Shown: positions 9,160-17,714 of the stretch, in pieces
Layout: each line of letters begins with the position of its first letter
Numbering within the stretch: position 1 is the first letter of the stretch
NCBI GenBank assembly: GCA_905479735.1
Contig: CAJQNS010000010.1
Span: 40,588 to 104,587, forward strand
Direction: 5' to 3'
DNA from: an uncultured Desulfofustis sp.
Lineage (GTDB): Bacteria; Desulfobacterota; Desulfobulbia; Desulfobulbales; Desulfocapsaceae
DNA length: 64,000 bases
The notes under the pieces: generated by a model
Told to the model about the DNA's origin: nothing
Database searches by the model: none
What the model saw: the letters and a program-made list of their open reading frames with translations, nothing else
Position numbers and translations under genes: made by a program

Positions 9160-10155
9160 ATGGTCAAATTTCTACTACTTTGTGCCGTTATAGCGATCGG
9201 AGCTTTCTGCATGGCGCTTGTCACCCCGTACGACATCGCTCTGACAACATGGCTCTACGGACATAAAAGTCAGTGGTTTGTCGACCTGATGTCCGATTCC
9301 ATGTTCGAGCTCGAGATGTTTGGCGGCGGAGATCTGATCGTCTTCTTCAGCGCCGCATGTCTGCTGCTCTATCTCTGTTCAAGCCTAATAGATGCGGACT
9401 GCAGTACAAGGCCAGCGCTCAACAACCTGCAGGCCAGGCTGAGGGCCAGATCAGGTTGGGCGGACTGGCTGCGTCGCAATCGCCTTCGGCTCGAGTTTCT
9501 GGTGGTTGCGACCTTCTGTTGTTCAACCTTGATGGTCAAATTGCTGAAATGGACCATGGCACGGCCGCGGCCCAAGAAATATTTCTGGGGAACAAGGCCA
9601 TTTAACGAATGGTGGGAAGTGGGACCATATTTCCTCGACGAAGGGACCTATCGAGCAAGTTTTCCAAGTGGCCACACCGCCTCGGCCATTACTTTGATGG
9701 GACTCGTCTATGTATTATCTTTCAGTCTTTACGATAAACGCTATCGACGTCTGGGGGCAGCGCTGTTCCTGTTCACGATCGCCTTTGGACTGACCATGGC
9801 CATTGCCCGGATCATGACCCGGGCCCATTGGCCCACCGATGTAACCTTTTCGATCTTTGGCGGCTGGGCCTTGATTCACCTGCTGTTCTTTTACGGTATA
9901 AAGGTGACAGGCGGTGATCAGAGCGGAGCCTACCGACTGGCTGAGCTCTCTCCCCCTCCTCCCTTCAGGGGGATCAGGATCTGCTGGTATCTGAGCCTCT
10001 TCTGCCTGGCCCTGGTCGGCCTGTTTTTAGGACTAAAACATTTCCTTCACGAGCGCTGGCCCTGGCTGATCATCTTCTCCATCGCATCCGTCCCTTTACT
10101 GGTCTATGCGGCCCTAAAGAGTTTTGGAGAGGGGCTTTTTAGAGCGGATGATTGA
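9160..10155 (+). CDS. PAP2-family membrane phosphatase
   Basis: About 331 residues with several membrane helices. All three PAP2 signature motifs are present in order: KWTMARPRP (KX6RP), SFPSGHTAS (PSGH) and ARIMTRAHWPTDV (SRX5HX3D type, with Thr in the Ser position). Such enzymes remove phosphate from lipid phosphates such as undecaprenyl pyrophosphate, phosphatidic acid or lipid A. The start is uncertain: TTG at 9127 or ATG at 9160, neither with a clear ribosome-binding site. It is divergent from the two glycosyltransferase genes, so a role in envelope lipid recycling is plausible, but the substrate is not determined by the sequence. Confidence 0.85.
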   Translation: MVKFLLLCAVIAIGAFCMALVTPYDIALTTWLYGHKSQWFVDLMSDSMFELEMFGGGDLIVFFSAACLLLYLCSSLIDADCSTRPALNNLQARLRARSGWADWLRRNRLRLEFLVVATFCCSTLMVKLLKWTMARPRPKKYFWGTRPFNEWWEVGPYFLDEGTYRASFPSGHTASAITLMGLVYVLSFSLYDKRYRRLGAALFLFTIAFGLTMAIARIMTRAHWPTDVTFSIFGGWALIHLLFFYGIKVTGGDQSGAYRLAELSPPPPFRGIRICWYLSLFCLALVGLFLGLKHFLHERWPWLIIFSIASVPLLVYAALKSFGEGLFRADD

Positions 10156-10168
10156 CGAGGTCGGCGGC

Positions 10169-10670
10169 TCATTCCAGCGGCAGTCTGAGATCGGCAGCGA
10201 TCCCTGCTTTCTGGCAGTAGGAGCGGTTGAGGGCGGCCAGTCTAAAGTTGAAAGGATCGAGCAGAAGCAGGTCGTCATATTCAAATGGATGATCTTCTGA
10301 AAAATTCAGGGGGCAGGCTGACACCTCGATCTGCTCGTTTGTTTCATCGACATAGCCGATCGGCAGTCCCTGGGTGCGGCAAATGAGTGGTCGCTGCTGG
10401 TAGATCGTGCAACGGTTATCGTCCAGCAGAGGGCACTGCTCTTCACCGCCGATTGAACGAACAGAAGGTCTTGGCGACCCGGCGATAAGTGTGGCTTCCA
10501 ATGGCAAAAACGGTAAATTTACGGCAGCAGGACGAGCAGCCGGGGGCGCAGTTGATGAAGCTTCGCAAGCGTTGGCTCAAGGTGACAATAAGGCGGTCAA
10601 GGTCTAAAACCAGAGCTCCATATTCGTCTCTTATGGTATTCGGAACCGGTGGCAGGGGGGCAGGGATCAT
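10169..10670 (-). pseudogene. YkgJ-type cysteine-cluster protein, interrupted by a one-base frameshift
   Basis: Two adjoining minus-strand reading frames together make one YkgJ-family protein. The upstream part (from 10670) ends in INCAPGCSSCCRKFTV; the downstream part continues as LPLEATLIAGSPRP and then CPLLDDNRCTIYQQRPLICR. Joining them needs removal of one base in the A5 run at 10506-10510 (T5 on the coding strand). With that change the product has the usual CX2CC...C...C metal-binding layout. The defect is in a homopolymer, so it may be a sequencing or assembly error. YkgJ proteins are small metal (zinc or Fe-S) proteins of unknown function. It is convergent with the PAP2 gene. Confidence 0.75.
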
Positions 10671-10684
10671 TATAAAACTCTAGC

Positions 10685-10712
10685 AATGGGTGCCAAAAAA
10701 TGGGTGCCAAAA
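10685..10712. repeat. Perfect tandem duplication of 14 bases
   Basis: AATGGGTGCCAAAA occurs twice back to back, with no mismatch, in the gap between the YkgJ pseudogene and the rluA-type gene. It looks like a recent slippage duplication. No protein-binding role is evident. Confidence 0.9.
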
Positions 10713-10836
10713 TTGGCTTTCAAAATTTCGTTCAAGAAACGGGATAGTATCGTTTAATGCTTCCACACTACCAGATAAACGCAGATTCACCAATTCATGA
10801 CATGTACCTTGTCGCCCCTGCTACCGACTGACTATT

Positions 10837-11742
10837 ATGGTTAACCGCTACGTCTGTGCCGCCGACGATGTAGGAAGACGACTCGATCAATTTCTGGCCG
10901 AGCACAGTCCGGATCTATCCCGTACGCTCATCAGAAAAATCATTGACATCGGTGGTGTCCAGATCGACGGCCGCCGGGTCAGAAAGGCTGGTACAACCCT
11001 TTCCGAGGGCTGGCGGATAGAGATGCACCGTGACCGTGGTGCGCTTGAACCCTTCAGGATTACCGATGATCATGTGCTCTTCCAGGACAACTATCTCATT
11101 GTCCTGAACAAGCCGGCCGGTATTGAAACCCAGCCCACTCCTGCCCGTTATAAAGGGACCCTTTTTGAGGCTCTGCAAGTGTGGTTGAAAAGAGACCGTA
11201 GATTCGGTCGCCGGCTGGAGATAGGCATGGCTCAGCGGCTGGACCGCGACACCAGCGGGGTGATAGCCTTCTCTATTCACCCGCAGGCTCACAAGTCACT
11301 CACCGGCCAGTTGCAGTCACGTTCGGCCAAGAAAAGCTATCTGGCCTTGATCGAGGGCAGACCTGAGCCGGAAACGGGGTCCTATGTCTCGAGCCTGATC
11401 AGGGATCGCTATTCAAACAGGGTGAAATCGGTCGACTGGGGCGGAAAAAAGGCCATCACCAATTATCGGGTGGTGAAAACAATCGAGATTCCCACTCAAA
11501 TCAGCCTGATCGAACTCGATTTAATCACCGGCAGGACTCACCAGATTCGGGCCCACCTCTCAGAAGCCGGTCATCCGCTGTTGGGCGATATTCGCTATGG
11601 TGGCTGCAGCCGCCTCGGTGATCGCCAGTTCTCCAGACACTGTCTTCATTCCCACCGGCTTGAGTTGAGCCACCCGCTCAGCGCTAAAGTTGTCTCCTTC
11701 AGTGCCAAGATGCCAGAGGAAATGGACCCGGATCGTTGGTGA
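10837..11742 (+). CDS. RluA-family pseudouridine synthase
   Basis: 301 residues. Residues ~10-70 form an S4 RNA-binding domain (RRLDQFLAEHSPDLSRTLIRK is too long to be chance similarity). The catalytic domain follows, with LIVLNKPAGIETQP and the active-site loop QRLDRDTSGV. The catalytic Asp is present; the usual His of HRLD is Gln here. LITGRTHQIRAHL is the other family signature. The enzyme isomerises specific uridines in rRNA or tRNA; the S4 domain favours an RluC/RluD-like rRNA target, but the site cannot be assigned. Confidence 0.92.
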   Translation: MVNRYVCAADDVGRRLDQFLAEHSPDLSRTLIRKIIDIGGVQIDGRRVRKAGTTLSEGWRIEMHRDRGALEPFRITDDHVLFQDNYLIVLNKPAGIETQPTPARYKGTLFEALQVWLKRDRRFGRRLEIGMAQRLDRDTSGVIAFSIHPQAHKSLTGQLQSRSAKKSYLALIEGRPEPETGSYVSSLIRDRYSNRVKSVDWGGKKAITNYRVVKTIEIPTQISLIELDLITGRTHQIRAHLSEAGHPLLGDIRYGGCSRLGDRQFSRHCLHSHRLELSHPLSAKVVSFSAKMPEEMDPDRW

Positions 11743-11782
11743 GTAAACTGATTTCTGACAGGTGCCTCAGGGTGATGGCTTT

Positions 11783-13168
11783 CTAATTTTTGAAACTGTG
11801 CACCGGAGCTGGAATTCGTCCGCCCCAGCCGATGAAACGTGACGATTTTCCGACGTTGCGAACCGGCATGATCGGACTGGCTCCGAACAGGCCGCCGAAA
11901 CTGATTGAATCACCGACTTCCTTCCCGGGAACCGGGATGAGTCTTACCGCAGTGGTCTTGTTGTTGACCATCCCCAGGGCCATTTCATCGGCTATGATGG
12001 CTGAAATAGTGTCGCCGTCAACCGATCCCGGAATGGCCACCATGTCGATGCCGACCGAACAGACGCAGGTCATGGCTTCGAGTTTTTCCAGGCAGAGATG
12101 ACCCTTGCCCACCGCTTCGGCCAGGACCGAATCTTCCATCACTGGAATGAAAGCGCCGCTCAAACCGCCCACGGTCTTTGAGGCGAAGATACCACCCTTT
12201 TTCACCGCATCGTTTAGCATGGCCAGAATTGCCGTGGAGCCGGGAGCCCCGATGGCGTCGACACCGAGGATATGAAGGATTTCACCGACGCTGTCGCCCA
12301 CGGTGGGAGTTGGAGCCAGGGACAGGTCGACGACGCCGAAACTGACGCCTAAGATATCTGAGACCTGCCTGCCTACCAGTTCCCCGCAGCGGGTCACACG
12401 AAAGGTCGTCTGTTTGATCTCTTCGGCAATTTCGTCGAGCTTGAGACCGATTTCGTCACTTTGTCGAGAAGTGATCAGCTTTTCAAGGGAACGGGCAATT
12501 ACCCCCGGGCCGGAGACGCCGACATTGAGCACCGTATCCGCCTCTTCGACACCGTGGATAGCTCCTGCCATAAAGGGGTTGTCTCCGGGCTGGTTGCAGA
12601 AGACCACGAACTTGGCTGCCCCGAAACCGCCTTGGTCTGCAGTCTGTTCGGCTATGTCTTTTATGGTTGGGCCGAGCATGGCCAGGGCATCCATGTTGAT
12701 GCCTTTCTGAGAGGAGGCAATGTTGATTGAGGCGCACACTGTTTTCGACTCGCGCAGTGCCTCGGGCAAGCTGTGAATGTATTCCCGATCGGTCCTGGTC
12801 ATACCCTTTTCCACCTGGGCCGAAAAACCTCCCAGGATATCGACCTCTACGACGGCGGCGGCCCGATCCAGGGATTTCGCCAGAGCGACAAAATCATCGC
12901 GGTTGAAACCGGCCCCAACCAGGGAGATCGGGGTAATAGAGATGCGTTTGTTGACCACCGGTATACCGAGCTTGCGCGAAACAAAATTACAGGTTTCAAC
13001 GAATTTTCCAGCCCTCTCCGAAATACGCTCCTCTATGTTGCGGCAGGTTTGGCCGATGGAGGAAGCCCGGCAGTCGAGAAGGTTGATACCCATGGTAACG
13101 GTGCGGACATCAAGGTTTTCCTTCTGGATCATCTCGACGGTAGCCAGAATCTGGTCTGAGCGCAGCAT
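11783..13168 (-). CDS. UPF0210 (DUF711) family protein
   Basis: 461 residues, the full family length. AAGGAG precedes the ATG. The sequence has the Gly-rich segments typical of the family (GVSGPGVIARSLEK; DAIGAPGSTAILAMLND; GGLSGAFIPVMEDS), a fold related to glycyl-radical/PFL-like proteins but without a glycyl-radical motif. Function is unknown. The family is characteristically encoded beside a small ACT-domain protein (UPF0237), as here: the ACT gene lies 38 bases upstream on the same strand. The pair probably forms an amino-acid-responsive complex; that is inference from the linkage. Confidence 0.92.
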   Translation of the reverse strand: MLRSDQILATVEMIQKENLDVRTVTMGINLLDCRASSIGQTCRNIEERISERAGKFVETCNFVSRKLGIPVVNKRISITPISLVGAGFNRDDFVALAKSLDRAAAVVEVDILGGFSAQVEKGMTRTDREYIHSLPEALRESKTVCASINIASSQKGINMDALAMLGPTIKDIAEQTADQGGFGAAKFVVFCNQPGDNPFMAGAIHGVEEADTVLNVGVSGPGVIARSLEKLITSRQSDEIGLKLDEIAEEIKQTTFRVTRCGELVGRQVSDILGVSFGVVDLSLAPTPTVGDSVGEILHILGVDAIGAPGSTAILAMLNDAVKKGGIFASKTVGGLSGAFIPVMEDSVLAEAVGKGHLCLEKLEAMTCVCSVGIDMVAIPGSVDGDTISAIIADEMALGMVNNKTTAVRLIPVPGKEVGDSISFGGLFGASPIMPVRNVGKSSRFIGWGGRIPAPVHSFKN

Positions 13169-13206
13169 GTAAACTCCTTGATCGTCAGATCGTAAATTGT
13201 CCTGGT

Positions 13207-13761
13207 TTAAAAGGGGATCTCATTGGTGACTTTGAACAGGTCATGATGCTGAAGCACCACCTGAAGCCCCTCTTCGTGGGCATAGGTGTCCAGAGCACTG
13301 CGGACCTCGGCGATGGACTCCACCCTGCTCAAATCGAGCTGGAGGACCATCGTGTAGGTATCTGCCATGATGGTAGTGGCAAGATCGAGGATGTTGATAT
13401 CATGTCGGAAACAGAAAGAACTGATGCCATAGACGAGCCCTTTACGATTCAGTCCCTGAGTGGTCATGATGTAGGTTTTTCGGGGCAGTTCAGAATGTTC
13501 TGAACTGGGAGCGGGGGTGATCTCCCTGGCCACCACATCCAGGGTGGTTGGGCTGTCGATGGCGTCGATTTTTTCCCTCAACATGGCCGGGCTGACCCCC
13601 TCATCGAAGGTGGCGAAGAGGATCATGGTCAAATAGCCGCCCAGAGTGGATTGGTTGAGATCAGCCAGATCGCCGCCGAGCTCGTATATGGCCCCGGTAA
13701 TGTCGGCGACTATGCCGGTGCGGTCTTTGGACATGACCGATATGACCATCTCTCTGCTCAT
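13207..13761 (-). CDS. Tandem ACT-domain protein (GcvR/UPF0237-like)
   Basis: 184 residues with two ACT domains. The first (residues ~5-85) begins MVISVMSKDRTGIVADITG; the second (~95-180) contains GLNRKGLVYGISSF and DINILDLATTIM. The C-terminal end, LQHHDLFKVTNEI, resembles the end of UPF0237 proteins. UPF0237 is usually one ACT domain of about 90 residues, so this version is doubled, like GcvR. ACT domains bind amino acids and dimerise. It lies directly upstream of the UPF0210 gene and the two are almost surely co-expressed. The ligand is unknown. Confidence 0.88.
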   Translation of the reverse strand: MSREMVISVMSKDRTGIVADITGAIYELGGDLADLNQSTLGGYLTMILFATFDEGVSPAMLREKIDAIDSPTTLDVVAREITPAPSSEHSELPRKTYIMTTQGLNRKGLVYGISSFCFRHDINILDLATTIMADTYTMVLQLDLSRVESIAEVRSALDTYAHEEGLQVVLQHHDLFKVTNEIPF

Positions 13762-13801
13762 TGTCTGGTACTCCAGTTGAATGTCTTGTGATTAGGTTAT
13801 T

Positions 13802-15109
13802 TCAAGCTGCCCGTGCTACGGTTTCCGCCAAGATTTTCATTTTTTCGATAACTTCATCGACCTCAAATGTGAGGATTTTTTTGTCGTGCATAACCAGTCT
13901 GCCGTCGATGATGACACTGTCAACATCGCTCCCGGTTGCCCCGTATACCAGTGTATCCTGGCTGTAGAAGGGCACCAGGTGCGATCGATGGATATCGAGC
14001 AGGATTAAATCAGCGGCCATACCCGGAGTTATACTGCCGATCGAATCGAGGCCGACTGCTCGAGCTCCGGAGTCGGTCGCGCAGTTCAGTACCTCTTTGG
14101 CGCTCATTGCCGTAGCGTCTTTATTGGAGAGTTTCTGAAGTTTGGCCAGCATGTCCATTTCTCTAAATAGGTCGAGGCTGTTGTTTGAGGCACAGCCGTC
14201 GGTACCCAGGCCTACGGTAGCTCCCTGGTCGAGCAAAGCGGTAACCGGGGCGATGCCCGAGGCGAGTTTGGCATTGCTTTGCGGACAGGTAACGATGCCG
14301 ACCCGACGGGCGGCCAGGGTGGCGATGTCCTCGTTATCCAGCCAGATGGTGTGGATGCAGGTGCAGTTGCGATCCAGCAGGCCAAGGGCTTCGAGGTGGT
14401 TGGTCGGTGAGCTGCCCCGGGGATCGATAATTTGCTGCTGCTCTTCCTCCGACTCAGCCAGGTGAATAAAGAATCGCACTCCTTTGCGGTCGGCCAGACG
14501 TTTGGCCTCAACCAGAGTGGCCGGTGAACAGGTATAGGGGCTATGGGCAAAAACCGCCGGGGTGACCAGCGGGCTTCTGCCCTGCCAGTGATCGATAAAG
14601 CTTTCGACGGTTTCGATGTTTTTGCTTGGATCAGGGACGCTGGGAACGGAAAAATCGACGATACCGTGGCCCACCACCGCCCGCACCCCTGCATCGGAAA
14701 AGGCTTGGGCTGCGTGGTTCGAATAAAAATAACCGTCGGCAACGCAGGTGGTGCCGGAGCTGATCATTTCCGCGGCTGCCAGTTTGGCAGACCAGTAGAC
14801 CATTTCCGGGTTGACGTGGGCTGCTTCAGCTGGGAAGATATGGTCATGCAGCCAGCTGTGCAGGCTCAAGTCGTCGGCAAAGCCGCGGAAGAGAGTCATG
14901 GCACTGTGGTTATGACCATTTACCAGACCTGGCATCACTAAATTCGAATGGGCATCGATGACCAGATAATCATCTGTCCCGGGACATTGGGCCATCGATC
15001 CCAGCGAGGACACCAACGGCCCCTCGATGGTTACAAAATGGTCGTTGCGTAAAGGGGCTGCGGCTTCGGTTAACAGGGTGCAGCCGCGTATGAGGATTTT
15101 CTTTGTCAT
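13802..15109 (-). CDS. mtaD: Amidohydrolase, MTA/SAH deaminase family
   Basis: 435 residues from the ATG at 15109, preceded by an AGGA site. A much longer in-frame start at 15394 exists, but those extra residues do not resemble the family. The metal site is complete: NGHNHSAM (HXH), HSPYTCS, HLAESEEEQ and LGTDGCASN. These match 5'-methylthioadenosine/S-adenosylhomocysteine deaminases, which convert the adenosyl group to inosyl. Related cytosine/guanine deaminases remain possible. The genes ahcY and metK are elsewhere in the window, so SAH could be handled by two routes. A close tie to the ACT/UPF0210 pair downstream is possible since all are on one strand (40-base gap). Confidence 0.85.
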   Translation of the reverse strand: MTKKILIRGCTLLTEAAAPLRNDHFVTIEGPLVSSLGSMAQCPGTDDYLVIDAHSNLVMPGLVNGHNHSAMTLFRGFADDLSLHSWLHDHIFPAEAAHVNPEMVYWSAKLAAAEMISSGTTCVADGYFYSNHAAQAFSDAGVRAVVGHGIVDFSVPSVPDPSKNIETVESFIDHWQGRSPLVTPAVFAHSPYTCSPATLVEAKRLADRKGVRFFIHLAESEEEQQQIIDPRGSSPTNHLEALGLLDRNCTCIHTIWLDNEDIATLAARRVGIVTCPQSNAKLASGIAPVTALLDQGATVGLGTDGCASNNSLDLFREMDMLAKLQKLSNKDATAMSAKEVLNCATDSGARAVGLDSIGSITPGMAADLILLDIHRSHLVPFYSQDTLVYGATGSDVDSVIIDGRLVMHDKKILTFEVDEVIEKMKILAETVARAA

Positions 15110-15226
15110 CGATCCTGGCCCACAACCAAAAAACTGGGTGAGATTTGAGTAATAATCGTTACTATAATACTGATCTGGGGAGACGTGTGAAATGTTAATC
15201 ACCAGCCGGATTATAGGAGTAAGGGT

Positions 15227-15640
15227 ATAAAATATAAAGGTGAAAATGTCAGCCAGCCCGGTCATCGGTCGCCGTATCCGGTAAGCCGGCTGGCTCCTTC
15301 GATCGAACTGGTCGAACTGGCAAAACAGGTGAGTGAGGCCGACGATATGCTGACCGTGCAGGCTACTGCCAAGTTGCGGCTGCTGGCCGAGCAAATGGAG
15401 CAGCTTCGAGCCAAAGCCCGCCGGATCCTTTCAGAAACCAGGGAGCATCAGGAACTTCACCGGGCCCAATGCGGGTTCAGTAAAAAAGTGGGACAGGCTT
15501 ATCATCTATATCGAAAACCAAGCGGTGAGCTGCTGTTTTCCCTGGTTGACCCATCTGAGTGGAGAGCAGAACCGCCGTTCGAATATGTCGGGACTTACCG
15601 GCTCGAGCTGGATAAGACATGGAAAAAATTAAAAGGATAA
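15227..15640 (+). CDS. DUF2452 family protein (C1orf50-like), start uncertain
   Basis: The conserved body is clear: AEQMEQLRAKARRIL, then LHRAQCGF, GQAYHLYRK and LLFSLVDPSEW match DUF2452, a family also found in eukaryotes (human C1orf50). Function is unknown. The first ordinary start codon is GTG at 15329, but the frame stays open back to the stop at 15188, and the intervening residues (GIKYKGENVSQPGH, then SPYPVSRLAPSIELVELAK) look like real protein. No ATG, GTG or TTG exists there in frame. AGGAG at 15215-15219 lies seven bases before an ATA at 15227, so a rare start or a lost start is possible. It overlaps the unused 5' extension of the opposite deaminase gene. Confidence 0.7.
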   Translation: MKYKGENVSQPGHRSPYPVSRLAPSIELVELAKQVSEADDMLTVQATAKLRLLAEQMEQLRAKARRILSETREHQELHRAQCGFSKKVGQAYHLYRKPSGELLFSLVDPSEWRAEPPFEYVGTYRLELDKTWKKLKG

Positions 15641-15675
15641 TCGGATATTCGCGCCAGCGGAATCCGCTTAAATAG

Positions 15676-16707
15676 ATGGAAAAAAAACGATACATACAGA
15701 GCCTTGAAGAAGGTCAACAAGTAGATGATCTGTTTATGGTGAAATCGGTGCGTCTGGCCGAAACACGTGCGGGTAAACCGTATCTGTCGCTGGTTTTTGC
15801 AGACAAGAGCGGCGAGATCGGTGGTCCGGTCTGGGACAACGCCGAAACACTTGAAAAAATTTGCGCACCGGGCGGGGTCGTTCGAGTCCGCGGTGCGGTC
15901 CAGAGCTACCGCGACAGGTTGCAGTTGAAAGTGGACCACCTCGAAACCGCGGAGCAGCAGTCACTCGAGATGAGTGATTTCCTGGCCGCCAGCAGCAGAA
16001 ATCCGGCCTCGATGGAATCGGAGCTTGATCGGCGCCTAAACGACATAGCGGACCCCTTCCTCAGAAAGCTGCTGGACAGGATCTTTAATGAAACAGAAGT
16101 GGGCGCTCGTTTTCAGCACGCTCCTGCAGCCAAAGGGATTCATCACGCCTACCGGGGAGGACTGCTCGAGCATTCGCTGTCCATGGCCGGGGTGGCTTCG
16201 TTGCTGGCCGATCATTATCGCGGTATTGACAAGGATCTGGTGATTGCCGGCGCCCTTCTGCATGATATCGGTAAAACAGTGGAGCTCCAAAACGAGGTCG
16301 GCGTCATTGATTATACCGATGTCGGCAGGCTCAAGGGGCACGTGGTGATCGGCAGCGAATTCATCGCCAGAACTGCAGAAGAGATAGACGGCTTTCCCAA
16401 GCCATTGCTGACCCACCTCCAGCACTTGGTGTTGAGCCACCACGGTAAGCAGGAGTTTGGGTCGCCGGTGGTGCCAATGACCGCCGAAGCGCTGCTGTTG
16501 AGTTTCATCGATGACATGGACGCCAAGATGAGTCTAATCGATCAATTAAGCAGCAAGTTAAAATCGGAGGAACCGGCCTGGAGCGACTATCAAAGGAGCC
16601 TGGAACGATATCTGCTGCTCAAACCGTCAGCAAAGGCCCAGGAGTCCAATGAAGCCCAGTCGGAGGACAGCGGGCTGGGCTTAACCCGACAACACACTCT
16701 TTTCTAA
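15676..16707 (+). CDS. OB-fold / HD-domain nuclease, YhaM-like
   Basis: 343 residues. Residues ~10-95 form an OB-fold nucleic-acid-binding domain (VRLAETRAGKPYLSLVFAD). An HD phosphohydrolase domain follows at ~150-300, with His ligands in HHAYRGGLLEHSLSM and the HD pair in ALLHDIGKTVE. This layout is that of YhaM/CBF1 3'-5' exoribonucleases. It is followed two bases later by holB and heads a plus-strand run of information-processing genes. The family call is firm; nuclease activity is inferred from the family. Confidence 0.9.
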   Translation: MEKKRYIQSLEEGQQVDDLFMVKSVRLAETRAGKPYLSLVFADKSGEIGGPVWDNAETLEKICAPGGVVRVRGAVQSYRDRLQLKVDHLETAEQQSLEMSDFLAASSRNPASMESELDRRLNDIADPFLRKLLDRIFNETEVGARFQHAPAAKGIHHAYRGGLLEHSLSMAGVASLLADHYRGIDKDLVIAGALLHDIGKTVELQNEVGVIDYTDVGRLKGHVVIGSEFIARTAEEIDGFPKPLLTHLQHLVLSHHGKQEFGSPVVPMTAEALLLSFIDDMDAKMSLIDQLSSKLKSEEPAWSDYQRSLERYLLLKPSAKAQESNEAQSEDSGLGLTRQHTLF

Positions 16708-16709
16708 TC

Positions 16710-17648
16710 ATGCGAGACAATCTCTCCTTTGTTTCTCTGGCCGGTCAGGAGAAGGTCAAAGCGGTGCTCAGCCGCAGCTTGGCCTCCGGCAGGATTCCGC
16801 ACGCTTACCTGTTTCGCGGGCCGGACGGGGTCGGTAAAAAACTGACCGCTCTGCTGACAGCCGCCCGGCTGAACTGTCTTACCCCGGAGGGCGGCAGTGG
16901 CTGCGGCGCTTGTTCGTCCTGCAAAAAGCTTGTTTCCGGAAACCACCCAGACGTCGTCGTCGTCTCTCCGGAGAACGGTACCATCAAAATAGATCGGATA
17001 AGGGAATTGTGCCGCTCGCTCTCTTACCCTCCCTACGAGTCTGAAATGCGGATAGTGATCATCGAGGACGTTCACACGATGACCCCGCAGGCGGCCAACA
17101 GCCTGCTCAAGACGCTGGAGGAACCACCCGAGAGAAACCTCCTGATTCTTACCGCAGAGTCGAGCAGGGAGTTGCTGCCGACCATCGTGTCGCGCTGTCA
17201 GGCCGTGACATTCTATGGGCTGCCGGTTGAAGATTGCCGCCGCGTGATTGAGCATAATCAGCCGGAAATCGGTTATGCAGAAGCCCGGCTGCTGGCCGAA
17301 ATGGCCGGAGGCAGTCCTGGCACTGCGCTGGTTTTGCAGCAAAAAGAACTGGTAGGACACTACCGTTCGATCGTCGCCTTGCTGGAATCCGACTTATCCG
17401 CCGACCAGGACGCGATAACACCGGTACTGGAAACCGCTGCTCGACTGGCAGCGCTGAAAGAGGATATGCCCCTGGTACTGGGGCTGCTGAGGATCTGGGC
17501 GAGAGATCAGTTGGCGGCAGCGGAGCAGGGAGCGGATTTTGAGAGCCAGAAACTGAAGCTTTTGGCGTTGGACAGAGCTCAGCGGCAACTGGACAGAAAC
17601 TGCAACCGGACACTGGTCTCCGAGGTCCTCCTTTTTAATTTACAATAA
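16710..17648 (+). CDS. holB: DNA polymerase III subunit delta'
   Basis: 312 residues. It has the clamp-loader AAA+ fold: FRGPDGVGKK is the P-loop, CGACSSCKK carries the zinc-binding cysteines of delta'/gamma, and MTPQAANSLLKTLEEPP and SRCQAVTF are strongly conserved in HolB. The subunit helps load the beta clamp onto primed DNA. The start is two bases after the previous stop, so translation is probably coupled. The gene order holB-ricT-metG is common in bacteria. Confidence 0.93.
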   Translation: MRDNLSFVSLAGQEKVKAVLSRSLASGRIPHAYLFRGPDGVGKKLTALLTAARLNCLTPEGGSGCGACSSCKKLVSGNHPDVVVVSPENGTIKIDRIRELCRSLSYPPYESEMRIVIIEDVHTMTPQAANSLLKTLEEPPERNLLILTAESSRELLPTIVSRCQAVTFYGLPVEDCRRVIEHNQPEIGYAEARLLAEMAGGSPGTALVLQQKELVGHYRSIVALLESDLSADQDAITPVLETAARLAALKEDMPLVLGLLRIWARDQLAAAEQGADFESQKLKLLALDRAQRQLDRNCNRTLVSEVLLFNLQ

Positions 17649-17714
17649 CCAGTGGCTGAAGTACCATAAACAGTTTGGTCTGCATCGAATTGGACAGGAT
17701 TGGCTGATATAAAT

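Noticed and set aside
15110..15394. In-frame 5' extension of the deaminase gene to 15394
   Set aside because: The added residues do not match the family. The ATG at 15109 has a good site and puts the family N-terminus in place.
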